Positions 16,468 to 24,590 of a stretch of DNA of 40,391 bases are shown here, in pieces. The notes beneath the pieces were generated by a model. The model was not told the DNA's origin. It worked only from the letters and a program-made list of their open reading frames with translations, and made no database searches. The DNA is from Streptomyces sp. SM10. Its GTDB lineage: Bacteria > Actinomycetota > Actinomycetes > Streptomycetales > Streptomycetaceae. Both the position numbers and the translations under genes were made by a program. Position 1 is the first letter of the stretch. The number at the start of each line of letters is the position of its first letter. Location of the stretch: the NCBI RefSeq assembly GCF_002910915.1, contig NZ_NEUF01000134.1, positions 1-40,391 of the forward strand. Reading direction: 5' to 3'.

Positions 16468-17316
16468 ATGAACCCTCCTTCCGAGACCACCGGCGGCACC
16501 CGGACCCCGCAGGTCGCCTTCCGTGACGCACCCTCCCTGTCCAGTCCGGTCTTCGAGGTCGGCAGCCTGTCGGTCTTCTACGGCAGCCACGAGGCCGTCC
16601 GCGACGTCAACATGCACGTCGGGCACCGGCAGATCACCGCGATGATCGGCCCCTCCGGCTGTGGCAAGTCCACCGTCCTGCGCTGCTTCAACCGCATGAA
16701 CGACCTCGTGCCCACCGCGCGCGTCCAGGGCAAGGTCAGTTACCACGCGGAAGACCTCTACGGCCGCGACGTCGACCCCATCGAAGTACGCCGGCGCATC
16801 GGCATGGTCTTCCAGAAACCCAACCCGTTCCCCAAGTCGATCTACGACAACATCGCCTACGGCCCCCGGGTGGGCGGCTTCAAGGGCAACCTCGACGACC
16901 TCGTCGAGGAGACCCTTACGCACGCAGCGCTGTGGGACGAGGTCAAGGACAAGCTCAAGAGCTCGGCCCTGGCGCTGTCCGGAGGCCAGCAGCAGCGGCT
17001 GTGCATCGCCCGCACCATCGCGGTCAAGCCCGAGGTGATCCTCATGGACGAGCCCTGCTCCGCCCTGGACCCGATCGCCACCGCGAAGATCGAGGACCTG
17101 ATGGAACAGCTCTCGCAGCAGTTCACGATCATCGTGGTCACGCACAACATGCAGCAGGCCGCCCGGGTTTCGCACCGCACCGCCTTCTTCACCGCCGATG
17201 TCGATGCCCAGGGCGAACGCCATGGGCGGCTGGTGGAGTACGACGAGACGGCCCGCATTTTCTCCAACCCATCCGACCAGCGCACCGAGGACTACATCTC
17301 CGGCCGCTTCGGCTGA
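16468..17316 (+). CDS. pstB: phosphate ABC transporter ATP-binding protein PstB
   Basis: The ATPase of the Pst importer, 282 aa. Walker A is GPSGCGKST (about residues 69-77), the Q-loop lies in VFQKPNPFPKS, the signature is LSGGQQQRLCIAR and Walker B is ILMDEPCSALDP; the H-loop is VVTHNMQQAARVS. NRMNDLVP and the PNPFP segment are PstB hallmarks. The ATG at 16468 is chosen because CAGGAGA lies 6 bp upstream; it gives a somewhat long N-terminal lead of about 25 residues. It follows pstA after 64 bp. No phoU gene follows in this copy. Confidence 0.95.
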   Translation: MNPPSETTGGTRTPQVAFRDAPSLSSPVFEVGSLSVFYGSHEAVRDVNMHVGHRQITAMIGPSGCGKSTVLRCFNRMNDLVPTARVQGKVSYHAEDLYGRDVDPIEVRRRIGMVFQKPNPFPKSIYDNIAYGPRVGGFKGNLDDLVEETLTHAALWDEVKDKLKSSALALSGGQQQRLCIARTIAVKPEVILMDEPCSALDPIATAKIEDLMEQLSQQFTIIVVTHNMQQAARVSHRTAFFTADVDAQGERHGRLVEYDETARIFSNPSDQRTEDYISGRFG

Positions 17317-17376
17317 GAGCGCACACGTGCCCCTCCGTGCCCTTTGCGCGCCGCCACACGTGAAGGAGTTACCCGG

Positions 17377-18168
17377 GTGACCCCCGAAGCGCCACAACCG
17401 CCGGACAACGCCCCGCCCCGCGAGATCGCAGGCGACCGGGCGGGAAGGCAGCCCGGCCTGCTCCTGGCCGAACCGGACGAGAAGCTCGCCGCGAAAGCCC
17501 TGAGCCGTTTCCAACGCGCGGGTATCCACGTCGTCGTCTGCCACGACGGCGCGGAGGCCCTCCTCCAGGTCGGCGTCCAACACCCCGACGCCGTCCTGCT
17601 CGCCGCCCCGCTCCCGGTGATCGACGCGGCAGCCGTGACCGGGCTGATCGCCCGCCTCCATCCGGTCCCCGTCATGGTGGGCGCCGGTCCCGATGGAGCA
17701 GAGGAAGCCACCTCCGCCCTCGCCGCCGGTGCGGTGGCCTTCGTGGCACGGCCCTACCGCATCGAGGAGATCCTGCCCCTGCTTACCGCCGGGCTGTCCC
17801 CCACCGCGGACCCTCACGGGCCCCTGATCGTCGGGGACATCGAACTCGACCCCGTCAGCTTCCACGTCTACGTGCGGGGGCGCCAGCTGGACCTTCCTGT
17901 GCGCGAGTTCCTCCTGCTGCGCTACCTCATGGAGCACGCGAGCCGGGTCATCAGCCGCCGCGAACTGACCCAGGCGCTGTGGGGCTCGGACGATCTCGAC
18001 AGCAACACGCTGACCGTCCACGTCAGGCGCATCCGCAACAAACTGCGCGACACCGCGGGCAGCTGCTGCACCATCGACGCCATCCGCGGCATGGGTTACC
18101 GCCTGGAGTGCACGACCACGGCCACCGCCTCGGAAGCCAGCTCGGCGCACCCCGCCCCGACCCGCTGA
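17377..18168 (+). CDS. PhoB-like winged-helix regulator with degenerate receiver domain
   Basis: A 263 aa protein in two parts. Residues about 25-140 have the length and pattern of a response-regulator receiver, but the phosphoacceptor position reads PDAVLLAAPLP where PDLVLLDLMLP is expected, and the Lys near the end is Arg (VARPYRIEEI). The conserved Thr/Ser is also missing. Residues about 150-245 are a complete OmpR/PhoB winged helix: LPVREFLLLRYLMEHASRV, ISRRELTQALWG, TLTVHVRRIRNKL and IRGMGYRLE. It should therefore bind DNA without classical phosphorylation. The GTG has AAGGAG 8 bp upstream. It follows pstB by 60 bp and is probably in the pst operon, regulating it or the nearby phosphatase. 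Confidence 0.85.
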   Translation: MTPEAPQPPDNAPPREIAGDRAGRQPGLLLAEPDEKLAAKALSRFQRAGIHVVVCHDGAEALLQVGVQHPDAVLLAAPLPVIDAAAVTGLIARLHPVPVMVGAGPDGAEEATSALAAGAVAFVARPYRIEEILPLLTAGLSPTADPHGPLIVGDIELDPVSFHVYVRGRQLDLPVREFLLLRYLMEHASRVISRRELTQALWGSDDLDSNTLTVHVRRIRNKLRDTAGSCCTIDAIRGMGYRLECTTTATASEASSAHPAPTR

Positions 18169-18193
18169 CGGCGGTTACGAGGGGAGCGGGCAA

Positions 18194-18487
18194 GTGCGGG
18201 AGGCTGACGGACCCCCGGAGGACTCCTACCTCGACCTCCCGGCGTGGGGACTGCTGCGCCCCCGGTGGTCAGCCGTCCACGGCCGCCACCACATCCCCGG
18301 CCTCGGCACCGTGCTGCACCGAAAGAAGTGGTACTCGGCGAAGGTACACATCCGCTTCCGGGCGGTTGGCGAAGGCCGATGGCAGTACGGGGTCACCGAC
18401 TGGCCGACGCTGACGGAGATCATCACTGCCAGCACCCTGGCCGAGGCCCGCACTCTGATCGCCTGGTGCCTGCCGGCCGACCGATGA
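18194..18487 (+). CDS. small conserved-looking hypothetical protein
   Basis: A 97 aa protein, start GTG with GAGGGGAG about 7 bp upstream, 25 bp after the regulator gene and so probably in the same transcript. It is rich in Trp, Arg and His in the middle (WSAVHGRHHIPG, RKKWYSAKVHIRF, YGVTDWPTLTEI) with no signal peptide or membrane segment. I do not recognise the family. Confidence 0.6.
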   Translation: MREADGPPEDSYLDLPAWGLLRPRWSAVHGRHHIPGLGTVLHRKKWYSAKVHIRFRAVGEGRWQYGVTDWPTLTEIITASTLAEARTLIAWCLPADR

Positions 18488-18511
18488 CCCGAACCACCAG
18501 CCGGCGTTCAC

Positions 18512-19171
18512 TCACGGGGACGGAAGGATCTCCTCCGCGAGCCGGTCGATCCGGACGCGCAACGCGTCCCGTACCGCCCGTGCGCTCTCGATGTCCAGAC
18601 CCCCGAGGTCCGGCAGATCCCAGTCCAGGTAACGCCGGCCGGGCAGGACGGGGCAGGCGTCTCCGCAGCCGAGCGTCACCACCACATCGGCGGCCGTCAC
18701 CACCTCCGGGGTCAGCGGCTTGGGGAATTCCTCCCCGCTGTCGAGACCGACTTCTGAGAGCAGCCGGCGGACCGCCGGGGCGATCTCCGCCCCTGGTTCC
18801 GAGCCAGCACTCAGGACACGTACCGACCCCTGTAGCCGGTGCCGCAGCAGGGCCGCCGCGAGCTGTGAACGCCCCGCGTTCTCCGTACAGACGAAGAGGA
18901 CCTCGGGGACCGGCTTCGGCGACAAGCCCGCACCCCGTGCCAGCGCACCGAGCCGCTGGTCCGCGAAGCGTTCGACCAGTACGGGCAGGTGCGTCCCGAC
19001 GCGAGCACCCGTAGCCAGCATCTGCGCGCACTCTTCGACGTAGCTGGCGACGGTCTGCGCCGAGAAGGCCAGGCGGTGACGCGCGGAGAGCCTGCGGGTG
19101 ATGCGTTCGAACACGGCGCGAGTGCAGCGCAGCGGCGGCGTCGCCGAGCCGAGAGGAGCTTGGTCCTGCAT
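18512..19171 (-). CDS. ArsC-like low-molecular-weight phosphatase with N-terminal helical domain
   Basis: A 219 aa protein. Residues about 85-219 form a low-molecular-weight tyrosine phosphatase/arsenate reductase fold with the active-site loop VLFVCTENAGRSQ (Cys, then Arg-Ser) and the second Cys region TLGCGDACPVLPG, as in thioredoxin-coupled ArsC. Residues about 10-80 are a helical N-terminal domain (VFERITRRLSARHRLAF, HLPVLVERFADQRL) known from actinomycete members. The start at 19171 has GAGGAA 5 bp upstream. It is divergent from the ArsR gene at 19337 across a 165-bp region with two operator-like repeats. The most likely role is reduction of arsenate to arsenite; phosphatase activity is the alternative. 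Confidence 0.85.
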   Translation of the reverse strand: MQDQAPLGSATPPLRCTRAVFERITRRLSARHRLAFSAQTVASYVEECAQMLATGARVGTHLPVLVERFADQRLGALARGAGLSPKPVPEVLFVCTENAGRSQLAAALLRHRLQGSVRVLSAGSEPGAEIAPAVRRLLSEVGLDSGEEFPKPLTPEVVTAADVVVTLGCGDACPVLPGRRYLDWDLPDLGGLDIESARAVRDALRVRIDRLAEEILPSP

Positions 19172-19218
19172 GGCGTTCCTCTTCCGCTGAAGGGTTCGGG
19201 TACTCACCCACCAGCAAT

Positions 19219-19236
19219 CATAGGCAAGCGTCTATG
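19219..19236. promoter_or_regulatory. operator-like inverted repeat between arsC-like and arsR genes
   Basis: CATAGGCAAGCGTCTATG has arms ATAGGC and GTCTAT (5 of 6 pairs match) and is followed by TATTGAG. On the other strand it reads CATAGACGCTTGCC, close to ATAGACGCGCTT in the phoX-pstS region. It lies about 48 bp upstream of the minus-strand arsC-like gene, where a repressor could block its promoter. Confidence 0.5.
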
Positions 19237-19324
19237 TATTGAGTAGTTTCTCGCCAAAGTGAACGCTCGGTGAACAGACGCCCGCGAGACGCCCTTCATC
19301 AGGGGAGACGGCTCGAACCGCGCT

Positions 19325-19347
19325 TATGGTGAATAGATGGCTATCAC
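19325..19347 (+). promoter_or_regulatory. leaderless promoter and palindrome overlapping the arsR start
   Basis: TATGGT (19325-19330) is a fair -10 hexamer; six bases later comes the ATG at 19337, and no Shine-Dalgarno sequence precedes it. This is the geometry of leaderless mRNA. The imperfect palindrome GTGAATAGATGGCTATCAC (19329-19347) covers the -10 region and the start codon, so the repressor could bind there and shut off its own gene. No clear -35 is seen. Confidence 0.5.
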
Positions 19348-19711
19348 TACATTGGGCGCGGCGGAGACGGCGGTGGACGACGCGGACACGCAGTCCTGCT
19401 CGTCCGGTCTGGCCTGCCTCCTCATCGACCGTGAAGAGGCCCATCGCCTGGCCGACATGCTCAAAGCCATCGCCGACCCCACCAGGCTCCAGCTGCTGCG
19501 ACTCATCGAGCGCGCACCGAACGGCGAGGCGTGTGTCTGCGACCTCACCGACTGCCTCGGGCTGCGGCAGCCGACCGTCAGCCACCACCTCAAGAAACTG
19601 ACCGAGGCCGGGCTGCTGGACCGGGAGCGCCGCGGCACCTGGGCCTGGTTCTCCGTCAACCACGAGGGGTTGCGGCGGGTACGGGAGATCCTGGATCCCG
19701 CTGTCGATTAG
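19337..19711 (+). CDS. arsR: ArsR/SmtB-family repressor with CVC arsenic-binding motif
   Basis: A 124 aa metalloregulator. The winged helix runs from about 38 to 115 with LADMLKAIADPTRLQLLRL and the recognition part LRQPTVSHHLKKLTEAGL. The As(III)-binding motif EACVCDL sits at about 64-70 (Cys66 and Cys68), as in classical ArsR; extra cysteines at 21 and 27 may join. Arsenite binding should release the protein from DNA. Its stop codon overlaps that of the convergent oxidoreductase gene by 4 bp (TTAG). Probably leaderless, with its own operator over the start. Confidence 0.93.
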   Translation: MAITTLGAAETAVDDADTQSCSSGLACLLIDREEAHRLADMLKAIADPTRLQLLRLIERAPNGEACVCDLTDCLGLRQPTVSHHLKKLTEAGLLDRERRGTWAWFSVNHEGLRRVREILDPAVD

Positions 19712-21111
19712 GGCCGCTGTTCGCGTACCCAGCTCTGCGCTGCTACCTGGACGGCGTCCCACGGAGAGCCGAGCGGCGGCGTGTAGGACAGGTCGAGGTC
19801 ACTGATCGCGTCGGCCTTCATTTCGTGGAACAGCGCCGTGGCGTAGAGGTCGACCCGCTTGGAGATTTCCGCGCTCCGCCGTCCGACGAGCTGAGCACCC
19901 AGCAGCAGCCCGCTCTCTCTGTCCCCGGTGATCCGAATGTCGATCGGGGTCGCGCCCGGGTAGTACACCTTGTGATCATCTGGACGCGACGCACTCGTCA
20001 TCGGCATCCAACCGCGGCCCGCTGAGAGAGCTTCGTGATCGCGCAGGCCCGTGCGGGCCGCAACGAGGTCGAAGACCTTCACGACTTGAGTACCCAGACT
20101 GCCTGCGAAGCGCCGGTCTCCGCCCACAGCGTTCTCCCCGGCGACCCGCCCTTGCTTGTGTGCGGTGGTGCCCAGCGGAAGCCACGTCGTACCCAGAAGC
20201 CGGTGGTGGGTGACCGCGCAGTCGCCGGCGGCGAAGACATCGGGCAACGACGTCCGCATTTTCTCGTCGACCTCGATGGCACCCTTCGCGCCGGTTCGTG
20301 CGCCCGCCTCCACGGCCAGTGCCGTATCAGGCTTCACACCGACGACGATCAGGACCAGGTCCGCTGCCCGCAAGATCGGCGTGCCTTCGGGGCCCGTCGC
20401 CTTCACCTGCAAGATGCCGCCCGGGCTCTCCGCCCTAACGGATGAGACTGTGGTGCCGGTGATGACCTCCACGCCGTGCGCCTTGAGTTCGTCGTGCACC
20501 AGGGCGCCGAGTTCGGGGTCGACCGTGGGCAGTACCTCGGGCAGGGCTTCGATCTGGGTGACGGCGATGCCGCGGGAGGTCAGTGCCTCGGTCATCTCCA
20601 GGCCGATGTATCCGGCGCCGATGACGACGGCCGCGGCAGGCTGCCTCTCCTCGATGCTCCGCATGACCTGGAAGGTGTCGCCCATGCTGTGCAGCAGGTG
20701 CACACCGTCGTGCGGGCCGAGCGCGCCCGGCCCTGTCAGCCCCGTGATCGGAGGGCGGGTGCTGACCGCTCCGGTGCCCACGATCAGGGCATCGTAGGAG
20801 AGCAGCTCGGTCCGCCCGTCCCGTTTGCGCAGGGCAACCCGCCTTCCGGACACGTCGATGGAGGTGGCGCGCGTGTTTGTGCGCACCATCATCCCGGTGG
20901 CCTTGAGGTCTTCGGCGGTGCGGTGGGCCAAATCGGTCCAGTGCGTGACCTCGCCCGAGACGTAGTACGGGATGCCGCAGATGGAAAAGTTCGGGTAAGC
21001 GTCGGCGACCACGACGGTGACTTCGCTCCCGGGGTCGAGTTCACGGGCCCGGAGCGCGGCGCTGATGCCGGCGTCGCTCCCGCCGATGGCGACGATGTGT
21101 TTGCTGGTCAC
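19708..21111 (-). CDS. FAD-dependent pyridine nucleotide-disulfide oxidoreductase (CoA-disulfide reductase/Nox type)
   Basis: A 467 aa flavoprotein. The first FAD motif is IGGSDAGISAALRAREL (about 9-25), and the redox Cys sits in NFSICGIPYYVSGEV (near residue 45), typical of the single-Cys class with CoA-disulfide reductase, NADH oxidase and peroxidase. The NAD(P)H motif is VVIGAGYIGLEMTEAL and the second FAD motif DVFAAGDCA. The C-terminal dimerisation domain is complete. The GTG start has GGAGG 6 bp upstream. It is the last gene of the arsC-trxB-trxA group, 95 bp after trxA. It may maintain thiols needed for arsenate reduction; the exact substrate cannot be told. Confidence 0.85.
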   Translation of the reverse strand: MTSKHIVAIGGSDAGISAALRARELDPGSEVTVVVADAYPNFSICGIPYYVSGEVTHWTDLAHRTAEDLKATGMMVRTNTRATSIDVSGRRVALRKRDGRTELLSYDALIVGTGAVSTRPPITGLTGPGALGPHDGVHLLHSMGDTFQVMRSIEERQPAAAVVIGAGYIGLEMTEALTSRGIAVTQIEALPEVLPTVDPELGALVHDELKAHGVEVITGTTVSSVRAESPGGILQVKATGPEGTPILRAADLVLIVVGVKPDTALAVEAGARTGAKGAIEVDEKMRTSLPDVFAAGDCAVTHHRLLGTTWLPLGTTAHKQGRVAGENAVGGDRRFAGSLGTQVVKVFDLVAARTGLRDHEALSAGRGWMPMTSASRPDDHKVYYPGATPIDIRITGDRESGLLLGAQLVGRRSAEISKRVDLYATALFHEMKADAISDLDLSYTPPLGSPWDAVQVAAQSWVREQRP

Positions 21112-21206
21112 GGTGGACCTCCGGACAGGGACGGGCGCCGTACCTGGGCTTGGGAGCTGAGGGCGACCCGGTCCCGGCAGCGGCTGCCGGGACGCGGGGG
21201 CCCGGG

Positions 21207-21530
21207 TCAGGCGATGATGTCGCCGAGGTCGCGTTCGAGCGCGGCCTTCGGCTTGGCCCCGACGATGGTCTTGGCGACCTCGCCGCTGATGTAAAGGTTC
21301 ATCGTCGGAATCGACATCACGCCATACTTGGCTGCCGTGGCCGGGTTCTCGTCGATGTTGAGCTTGACGATTTCGATCTTCTCGCCGTGCTCAGCCGCGA
21401 TCGCTTCCAGCGAAGGCGCCAACTGGCGGCAGGGGCCGCACCAGGCCGCCCAGAAATCGACGAGGACGGGCTTGTCGCTCTTGAGGACGTCCGCTTCGAA
21501 GGATTCGTCGGTCACGTTCCTGAGAGCCAT
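21207..21530 (-). CDS. trxA: thioredoxin
   Basis: A 107 aa thioredoxin with the active site WAAWCGPCRQLAP (Cys at about 31 and 34) and the cis-Pro loop YGVMSIPTMNLY. AAGGAGG lies 5 bp before the ATG. It stands between the thioredoxin reductase and disulfide reductase genes downstream of arsC, so it most likely recycles ArsC and the ArsC-like phosphatase, which depend on thioredoxin in this family. Confidence 0.96.
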   Translation of the reverse strand: MALRNVTDESFEADVLKSDKPVLVDFWAAWCGPCRQLAPSLEAIAAEHGEKIEIVKLNIDENPATAAKYGVMSIPTMNLYISGEVAKTIVGAKPKAALERDLGDIIA

Positions 21531-21556
21531 GAGAGCCTCCTTGCGTATCGGGTCGG

Positions 21557-22540
21557 TCAGACCGAGACCGCAGCCAAGGGCGGCTCGGCGGTCTTCTCGG
21601 TGTCGGCGAGGGCAGCGAGATAGCGCTCGGCGTCCAGGGCTGCCGCGCAGCCGGAACCGGCAGCGGTGATGGCCTGGCGGTAGGTGTGGTCGACGACATC
21701 GCCCGCACCGAAGACGCCGGGGATGTTCGTACGGGTGGAGGGGGACTCGACCTTGAGGTAGCCCTCGTCGTCCAGCTCCAGCTGACCCTGGAAGAGTTCG
21801 GTGCGCGGATCGTGGCCGATAGCGATGAACAGGCCCGTCGCGTCCAGGTCCCGGGTCGTGCCGGTGAAAGTGTCGCGGAGCACGACCCCGGCGAGCATGC
21901 CGTTCTCTTCCTTGATCTCGGCGATCTCACTGTCGAAGGCGAAGGAGATCTTGTCGTCGGCGAACGCGCGGTTCTGCATGACCTGGGAGGCCCGCAGGGA
22001 TGAGCGTCGATGGACGACGGTCACCGACTTAGCGAAGCGGGTGAGGAAGGTGGCCTCTTCCATCGCCGTGTCGCCGCCACCGACCACGACGATGTCCCGG
22101 TCACGGAAGAAGAAGCCGTCACAGGTCGCGCACCAGGAGACGCCACGGCCCGAGAGCGCTTCCTCGTTCGGCAGGCCGAGCTTGCGGTAGCCGGAGCCGG
22201 TCGACACGATCACGACCTTCGCGCGGTGGACGGTGCCCTCGCTGTCGGTGAGCTCCTTGACGTCACCGGCCAGGTCGACGGAGACGATGTCGTCGTCGAT
22301 CATCTTGGCTCCGAAGCGCTCAGCCTGGGCCCGCATGTTTTCCATGAGGACCGGCCCGTCGATTCCCTGCGGAAAGCCGGGGAAGTTCTCCACCTCGGTG
22401 GTGGTCGTGAGCGCACCCCCGACGAAGATCGAGCTGCCGAAGACGACGGGCTTCAGCTGGGCGCGCGCGGCGTACAGGGCGGCGGTGTAGCCGGATGGGC
22501 CGGAGCCGATGATGATGACGTTGTGTATGTCGGTGCTCAT
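21557..22540 (-). CDS. trxB: thioredoxin reductase (arsT-type)
   Basis: A 327 aa NADPH-thioredoxin reductase. FAD motif IIGSGPSGYTAALYAARA, redox pair CATCDGFFF (about 140-143), NADPH motif VVGGGDTAMEEA, and second FAD motif GVFGAGDVVDHTYRQAITAAGSG. Its ATG overlaps the arsC stop by 4 bp (ATGA) and GGAGAA lies 6 bp upstream inside arsC, so the two are translationally coupled. In Streptomyces arsenic clusters such a gene is called arsT. It passes electrons to the thioredoxin encoded next. Confidence 0.95.
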   Translation of the reverse strand: MSTDIHNVIIIGSGPSGYTAALYAARAQLKPVVFGSSIFVGGALTTTTEVENFPGFPQGIDGPVLMENMRAQAERFGAKMIDDDIVSVDLAGDVKELTDSEGTVHRAKVVIVSTGSGYRKLGLPNEEALSGRGVSWCATCDGFFFRDRDIVVVGGGDTAMEEATFLTRFAKSVTVVHRRSSLRASQVMQNRAFADDKISFAFDSEIAEIKEENGMLAGVVLRDTFTGTTRDLDATGLFIAIGHDPRTELFQGQLELDDEGYLKVESPSTRTNIPGVFGAGDVVDHTYRQAITAAGSGCAAALDAERYLAALADTEKTAEPPLAAVSV

Positions 22541-22950
22541 GCCGTCTTCTCCGGGGCGATCTCGGCGATCAGGCCCTCGACCATGACCTTGATCTCGTCA
22601 CGGATCGGCCGCACCGCCGCCACGCCCTGACCTGCCGGGTCTTCCAGCTTCCAGTCCAGGTAGCGCTTACCGGGGAAGACGGGGCAGGTGTCGCCGCAGC
22701 CCATCGTGATGCAGACGTCGGACTCCTTCACCGCGTCGACGGTGAGGATCTTCGGGGTCTCGGCGGAGATGTCGATGCCGACCTCGGCCATCGCCTCGAC
22801 GGCGGCCGGGTTCACCGCGTCGCCCGGGTTGGATCCTGCGGAGCGGACCTCGACACGGTCACCGGCCAGGTGGGTCAGCCACGCGGCGGCCATCTGGGAA
22901 CGGCCGGCGTTGTGGACACAGACGAACAGCACAGAGGGCTTCTCGGACAT
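22537..22950 (-). CDS. arsC: thioredoxin-coupled arsenate reductase ArsC
   Basis: A 137 aa low-molecular-weight-phosphatase-type arsenate reductase. The catalytic loop VLFVCVHNAGRSQMAAAW is at the N terminus (Cys11), and the other redox cysteines lie in ITMGCGDTCPVFPGKRYLDW, the usual triple-Cys relay. It reduces arsenate to arsenite, which Acr3 then exports. First gene of the minus-strand group arsC-trxB-trxA, divergent from arsR-acr3 over a short region with a clear operator-like palindrome. Full length. Confidence 0.95.
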   Translation of the reverse strand: MSEKPSVLFVCVHNAGRSQMAAAWLTHLAGDRVEVRSAGSNPGDAVNPAAVEAMAEVGIDISAETPKILTVDAVKESDVCITMGCGDTCPVFPGKRYLDWKLEDPAGQGVAAVRPIRDEIKVMVEGLIAEIAPEKTA

Positions 22951-23009
22951 CAGGAGGTCTCTCTCGTCTCACGATCAATTCAGGCACAAGTGACATCAGC
23001 ACCCGGTGG

Positions 23010-23027
23010 CATCAGCGGCCACTGATG
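23010..23027. promoter_or_regulatory. candidate ArsR operator between arsC and arsR-acr3
   Basis: CATCAGCGGCCACTGATG is an 18-bp palindrome broken only at one pair. Half sites recur close by: ACATCAGCAC (22993-23002) and TATCAGCAC (23034-23042). The site is central in the 92 bp between divergent arsC and arsR, so one repressor could control both. The motif differs from the ATAG motif at the other ars promoters, implying a separate regulator specificity. Confidence 0.65.
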
Positions 23028-23042
23028 TGAGAGTATCAGCAC

Positions 23043-23351
23043 ATGATGACGTCAGTCGACACTGAACTGATCAGGGTGCTGGGCGATCCGCTCCGCTTCC
23101 AGATCGTGACCCTGCTCGCCCGCGAGACGCTGTGCGCCAGCCACCTGGTAGAGGAGACCGGCGCCCGGCAGACCAACCTCTCGAACCATCTGAAGGTGCT
23201 GCGGGAGGCGGGTGTGGTGGAGACCGAGCCGTGTGGCCGCTTCACGTACTACAAGCTCCGCCCCGACGTCATCGCCCAGCTCGCCGGCCAGTTCGCCGAC
23301 CTGGCCGAATCCGCCCGCAACGCCGCCGAGAACAAGAGGGCCTGTCCGTGA
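23043..23351 (+). CDS. arsR: ArsR-family repressor of the acr3 operon
   Basis: A 102 aa winged-helix metalloregulator: VLGDPLRFQIVTLLAR, recognition helix ARQTNLSNHLKVLREAGVV, wing EPCGRFTYYKL. It lacks the CVC motif; instead it has Cys in ETLCASHL and in EPCGRF plus a third near the C terminus, a different arsenic site arrangement. ATG 23043 or 23046 are both possible, neither with a strong Shine-Dalgarno. Its stop overlaps the GTG of acr3 (GTGA), giving coupling. Confidence 0.93.
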   Translation: MMTSVDTELIRVLGDPLRFQIVTLLARETLCASHLVEETGARQTNLSNHLKVLREAGVVETEPCGRFTYYKLRPDVIAQLAGQFADLAESARNAAENKRACP

Positions 23352-24457
23352 CCCCCACGCAAACACCCGAGACGATGACCGAGGACTCCTCGGTCGTTCA
23401 GAAGCTGTCGACCCTGGATCGCTTCCTTGCCGTCTGGATTCTCCTGGCCATGGCCCTCGGCCTCGGCCTCGGCCGCCTGATCCCCGGCCTGAACGACGCA
23501 CTGGCAAAGGTGGAGATCGGCGGCATCTCACTGCCGATCGCCGTGGGCCTGCTGATCATGATGTACCCGGTCCTGGCCAAGGTCCGCTACGACAAGCTCG
23601 ACGCGGTCACCGGCGACCGCAAGCTGATGGCCTCCTCGCTGGTCATCAACTGGATCATCGGCCCGGCCGTCATGTTCGCCCTCGCCTGGATCTTCCTGCC
23701 GGACCTTCCCGAGTACCGCACCGGACTCATCATCGTCGGCCTGGCCCGCTGCATCGCGATGGTCATCATCTGGAACGACCTGGCCTGCGGCGACCGCGAG
23801 GCCGCCGCCGTCCTGGTGGCGCTGAACTCGGTCTTCCAGGTCATCGCGTTCAGTCTGCTCGGGTGGCTCTACCTCGACCTGCTGCCCGGCTGGCTCGGCC
23901 TGGGCGAAGGCGAGACGCTCGACATCTCCATGTGGAAGATCGCCCTGAACGTCGTCATCTTCCTCGGCGTACCCCTGCTCGCCGGCTTCCTCACCCGCCG
24001 CCTGGGCGAGAAGAAGATGGGCCGCGAATCCTACGAGGCGAAGTTCCTGCCGAAGATCGGCCCCTGGGCCCTGTACGGCCTGCTCTTCACGATCGTCATC
24101 CTCTTCGCCCTCCAGGGAAAGACGATCACCTCGCAGCCGCTCGACGTCGTCCGCATCGCGCTCCCGCTGCTGGTCTACTTCGCGATCATGTTCTTCGGCA
24201 GCTTCCTGCTCGGCAAGGCCATCGGCCTGGCCTACGACCGCACCGCCACCCTCGCCTTCACAGCGGCCGGAAACAACTTCGAGCTGGCCATCGCGGTCGC
24301 CATCGCCACCTTCGGCGTCACGTCGGGCCAGGCGCTCTCCGGTGTCGTCGGCCCGCTGATCGAGGTCCCGGTCCTGATCGCCCTCGTCTACGTGGCCCTG
24401 GCCTGGCGTAAGAAGTTTGCCCCCTCCGCAATCGCCACCAGCACTACGCAGCGCTGA
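23348..24457 (+). CDS. acr3: arsenite efflux transporter Acr3
   Basis: A 369 aa bile-acid/arsenite transporter family protein with ten membrane segments. The conserved Cys-bearing segment GLARCIAMVIIWNDLACGD in TM4 and the TM9 motif AAGNNFELAIAVAIATFG with its essential Glu are present. It exports As(III). The GTG at 23348 overlaps the arsR stop; an ATG at 23375 is possible but has no better site. Actinomycete clusters often call this gene arsB, though it belongs to the Acr3 family. Confidence 0.95.
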   Translation: MTPTQTPETMTEDSSVVQKLSTLDRFLAVWILLAMALGLGLGRLIPGLNDALAKVEIGGISLPIAVGLLIMMYPVLAKVRYDKLDAVTGDRKLMASSLVINWIIGPAVMFALAWIFLPDLPEYRTGLIIVGLARCIAMVIIWNDLACGDREAAAVLVALNSVFQVIAFSLLGWLYLDLLPGWLGLGEGETLDISMWKIALNVVIFLGVPLLAGFLTRRLGEKKMGRESYEAKFLPKIGPWALYGLLFTIVILFALQGKTITSQPLDVVRIALPLLVYFAIMFFGSFLLGKAIGLAYDRTATLAFTAAGNNFELAIAVAIATFGVTSGQALSGVVGPLIEVPVLIALVYVALAWRKKFAPSAIATSTTQR

Positions 24458-24590
24458 TGCACAGCCTCGGCTCCCGCCCTCACCCCGCCTACGCCCCGGC
24501 CCGTGTCATCATCCGGCTGACGGTGGAAGCGACGCTGCGCAGGGATGTGGCGGGAACCGAGGCGCCCGGCTTCCGTACGGTGGTGGCCTG

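Noticed and set aside
16441..18150. Minus-strand open frame of 569 codons across pstB and the regulator gene
   Set aside because: It is antisense to two well-supported genes and has the Val/Gly/Asp-rich composition typical of mirror frames in high-GC DNA.
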